Assembly: GCA_964403505.1 (NCBI GenBank)
Contig: CAYOFP010000008.1
Location: forward strand, 4,823-68,822
Direction: 5' to 3'
DNA: 64,000 bases
Source of the DNA: CAKSEI01 sp964403505
Lineage (GTDB): Bacteria > Bacillota > Clostridia > Oscillospirales > CAG-272
The notes below the pieces were generated by a model that was not told where the DNA came from, searched no databases, and saw nothing but the letters and a program-made list of their open reading frames with translations. The first letter of the stretch is position 1. Each line of letters begins with the position of its first letter. Made by a program: the position numbers and the translations under genes. Positions 62,168 to 64,000 of this stretch are shown here, in pieces.

Positions 62168-62220
62168 ATTTTGATAAATATCAAAATACTATTGACAAAA
62201 AGTGATTTGATGTGTATAAT
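62168..62220 (+). promoter_or_regulatory. Promoter with upstream palindrome, ArsR operon
   Basis: TTGACA (62192-62197), 17 bp, TATAAT (62215-62220). ATTTTGATAA/ATATCAAAAT (62168-62187) is a near-perfect palindrome touching the -35 region and resembles AT-rich ArsR/SmtB sites. Confidence 0.65.
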
Positions 62221-62244
62221 ATCAATTGTCAGGAGGTAAGAAAA

Positions 62245-62739
62245 ATGACAAGAGAAGAAAACGTACAAAACAGCTTAGTTGATATCGCACAAAAATATGT
62301 CGATGATATCACCGAGCAGCTCGCCGCACTCCCGAGAGAATCAAAGACCGAGCGCAAAGCACTCAAAATAGCAGAACATGAGGCGTCACTCTGTGTCACT
62401 TTCGCTAAAATGCGCTGTGCACCCGACAGCTCGATCATTTCGCCGAGCTACTATGAGTTAAGAGAGTACCGTGTTTTCGGATATCCCGAATTCGAGGGAT
62501 ACCGTGAGTGGTATGAAAACGCCGGCGAGGAAGACCGTCATATATTTCTGATCTACGCTCATGCGATCGGAATGATAAAGAATAATTTCTATCACGACAA
62601 AGAACTGAAGCTTGCGAAAGAATCAGGCGACGTGACCGCCGCCTTTGAATACAGCGTTATCGTAAAGACGCTCGATCTTATTATGAACGAATGGCGTGCA
62701 TGGTGGAAAGAAAACGGCTGTATCCCGTGCGAGGTGTAA
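62245..62739 (+). CDS. Uncharacterised protein upstream of the ArsR-type regulator
   Basis: 164 aa from ATG 62245 with AGGAGG. Soluble, helical, charged; no signal peptide. Features: REENVQNSLVDIAQKYVDDI, PRESKTERKALKIAEHEASLCVTFAKMRC, and a Trp-rich end MNEWRAWWKENGC. I do not recognise a family. Its stop overlaps the possible first ATG of the regulator, so they are translated together. Confidence 0.7.
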   Translation: MTREENVQNSLVDIAQKYVDDITEQLAALPRESKTERKALKIAEHEASLCVTFAKMRCAPDSSIISPSYYELREYRVFGYPEFEGYREWYENAGEEDRHIFLIYAHAIGMIKNNFYHDKELKLAKESGDVTAAFEYSVIVKTLDLIMNEWRAWWKENGCIPCEV

Positions 62740-62741
62740 TG

Positions 62742-63281
62742 ATGGAAGAAAAAGATCAGGCACTCGTGCTTTTCAAAGCGCTGGCAGACAAGACCCGGCT
62801 TGCGATCGTGCGGATTCTGTGGCAGAGCGATTCCTATGTCGAGCTGATTTCGAGCAAACTGTCGCTGACGCCGGGGACGGTCAGTTTTCACTTAAAAAAA
62901 CTCGAATCGGCGGGGCTCGTGACCTGCCACCGCTCACAGTTCTATGTGATCTATTGCCTTGAGCGTGAAAAACTCGAGGCGAAGCTTGCCGACTTCCTCG
63001 ATGCGCCCGTCGATACGGACGGCGAGGAAAAATATAAGCAGCAGATCCTGTCAAATTTCTTCGTGAACGGGAAACTCACGCATCTGCCCTCGCAGTTAAA
63101 GAAACGTGAGGTCGTATGTGAACATCTAGCAAACGCATTCGAGCTCGGCCGTGAATACGCCGAGCCTACGGTAAACGATATTCTCACCCGCTATCACGAC
63201 GACTACTGCACGCTCCGCCGAGAGCTCGTCGGCTTAGGATTTATGACACGTGATAACGGCATCTATCGCCGTTTAAAATAA
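62742..63281 (+). CDS. ArsR-type HTH regulator with DUF2087 domain
   Basis: 179 aa from ATG 62742 (GAGGTG 5 nt upstream; ATG 62739 is too close). Winged helix LADKTRLAIVRILWQSDSY, LTPGTVSFHLKKLESAGLV, then a DUF2087 domain (ILSNFFVNGKLTHLPSQLKKREVV...YHDDYCTLRRELVGLGFMTR...YRR). The DUF2087 part is usually found with such regulators; the ligand is unknown. Confidence 0.85.
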   Translation: MEEKDQALVLFKALADKTRLAIVRILWQSDSYVELISSKLSLTPGTVSFHLKKLESAGLVTCHRSQFYVIYCLEREKLEAKLADFLDAPVDTDGEEKYKQQILSNFFVNGKLTHLPSQLKKREVVCEHLANAFELGREYAEPTVNDILTRYHDDYCTLRRELVGLGFMTRDNGIYRRLK

Positions 63282-63295
63282 CTCTCTCCTCAAAC

Positions 63296-63322
63296 AAAAA
63301 AGGCGCTTCGGCGCCTTTTTTG
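63296..63322 (+). terminator. Terminator of the ArsR operon
   Basis: AAAAAGGCGC-TTCG-GCGCCTTTTTT. Confidence 0.9.
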
Positions 63323-63339
63323 TTTTTTGCGAAAATATC

Positions 63340-63368
63340 TTGACTATTTGTGCGCAATGGGGTATACT
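63340..63368 (+). promoter_or_regulatory. Promoter abutting the start codon at 63375
   Basis: TTGACT (63340-63345), 17 bp, TATACT (63363-63368). The -10 box ends 6 bp before the ATG, so transcription would begin at or next to the start codon. Confidence 0.65.
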
Positions 63369-63374
63369 GCGCAT

Positions 63375-64000
63375 ATGAAAAACTTTATTTTGAACCTTGA
63401 TCCCGTGTGCGCACGTCCCTCACCCGTCGCACCGGAGAATGAACGGGAGCTTTTTTGCAATCCCGACCGTGGCTTTCGCCACCAGATCGATTATCGGATG
63501 CTTGCCTGTGAGGAAAACGGTGCGGAAGCGAGCGATCCATATGAGCTTGTCGCACGGCATGCCGATTTTTTTGCCGCTGTACACCCGACCCTTGCGCAGC
63601 TGTATGTTTACCTGACCGATTACCGCACGACCGAGCGCCTGCCGGGATCGGTATTCACACGCCTGCGTGCATTATTTGACGCATTGCGCAAAAACGGTAT
63701 CCGTGCACTGCTGCGTTTTGCCTATCAGACCGAAATGGACGGCAAAGGCGAGGCAAGCGAGCAGATCATGTGTGCGCATATGGATCAGTTATTTCCGATC
63801 GTCGCACAAAACCTCGATGTCATTCATGTCTATCAGGCAGGATTTCTCGGCGCATGGGGCGAGTGGCACTCGTACACCCTGCCGGTGGACAGCCGTGCTT
63901 TGCTTTCGCATATGCTCGATACCTGTCCGCCCGAGCTGTATATTCAGATGCGCCTGCCGCAGTTCAAAAATCTGATCGAGCCGTCCGACCCACGCTATGC
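63375..64000 (+). CDS. DUF4874/DUF4832 family protein, N-terminal part
   Basis: 209 codons, cut by the right edge. FCNPDRGFRHQIDYR, LAQLYVYLTDY, ALRKNGIRALLRFAYQ and VIHVYQAGFLGAWGEWHS are the typical blocks of DUF4874/DUF4832 proteins, which look like (beta/alpha)8 glycoside-hydrolase relatives. No signal peptide, unlike many relatives. Function unknown; a carbohydrate-active role is a guess from fold resemblance. Confidence 0.78.
   Translation, partial: MKNFILNLDPVCARPSPVAPENERELFCNPDRGFRHQIDYRMLACEENGAEASDPYELVARHADFFAAVHPTLAQLYVYLTDYRTTERLPGSVFTRLRALFDALRKNGIRALLRFAYQTEMDGKGEASEQIMCAHMDQLFPIVAQNLDVIHVYQAGFLGAWGEWHSYTLPVDSRALLSHMLDTCPPELYIQMRLPQFKNLIEPSDPRY

Noticed and set aside
1..64000. 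CRISPR array
   Set aside because: No set of regularly spaced identical repeats; the palindrome cluster at 54766-54943 has constant spacers but different hairpins, and no cas gene is present.

Overview
The window looks like chromosome of a spore-forming, gut-type member of the Clostridia (Oscillospiraceae-like is my inference). The grounds are a GerA-family germinant receptor subunit, a PdaA-like cortex deacetylase, the ylxM-ffh-rpsP-khpA order, clostridial promoters and AGGAGG ribosome sites, and Firmicutes-style HTH regulators. There is no phage, plasmid or CRISPR signature.

Layout. (1) 1-1.4 kb: start of an XRE regulator leaving the window, then decayed sequence that includes a glutaminase-like (DUF4965) pseudogene. 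(2) 1.2-21 kb: a polymorphic toxin island. One full-length secreted RHS/YD-repeat protein (2213 aa), with its own promoter and a possible attenuator leader, is followed by seven promoter-poor 'orphan' modules. Most carry a copy of the RHS core, a different C-terminal tip and a small partner gene, usually membrane-anchored. Core blocks are nearly or fully identical to the main gene, so tips could be exchanged by recombination. (3) 21-26.5 kb: a compact peptide-modification (RiPP-type) cluster made of a radical SAM/SPASM enzyme, a PqqD-like carrier domain, a soluble S26-type protease, an HPr-kinase-like ATPase, a winged-helix regulator, a divergent nucleotidyltransferase and a 42-aa Cys-containing precursor candidate tucked into the end of the regulator gene. 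(4) 26.5-30 kb: truncated ECF sigma factor, TfoX-like protein, polar amino acid ABC transporter, and two copies of a MITE-like element. (5) 30-47.9 kb: housekeeping genes (nagB, eno, khpA, rpsP, ffh, ylxM, argS, yebC, D-Ala-D-Ala carboxypeptidase, MATE pump, MacB/FtsX-type ABC transporter, malic enzyme, three polysaccharide deacetylases). (6) 47.9-52.6 kb: a tyrosine recombinase, a 260-bp segment bounded by 18-bp inverted repeats that contains an outward promoter and a terminator, and a 1175-aa surface protein. This reads as a phase-variable promoter switch. (7) 52.6-64 kb: GerA protein, tRNA-Arg, repeat-rich intergenic DNA, GNAT acetyltransferase, several XRE regulators, a MarR/alcohol dehydrogenase/aldehyde dehydrogenase operon, an ArsR/DUF2087 operon and the start of a DUF4832/DUF4874 protein.

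How it fits together. The most interesting parts concern the cell surface and competition: an exchangeable toxin-tip archive, a modified-peptide pathway with a hidden precursor, and a switchable surface protein. All functional names come from reading motifs by eye. No database search was run.
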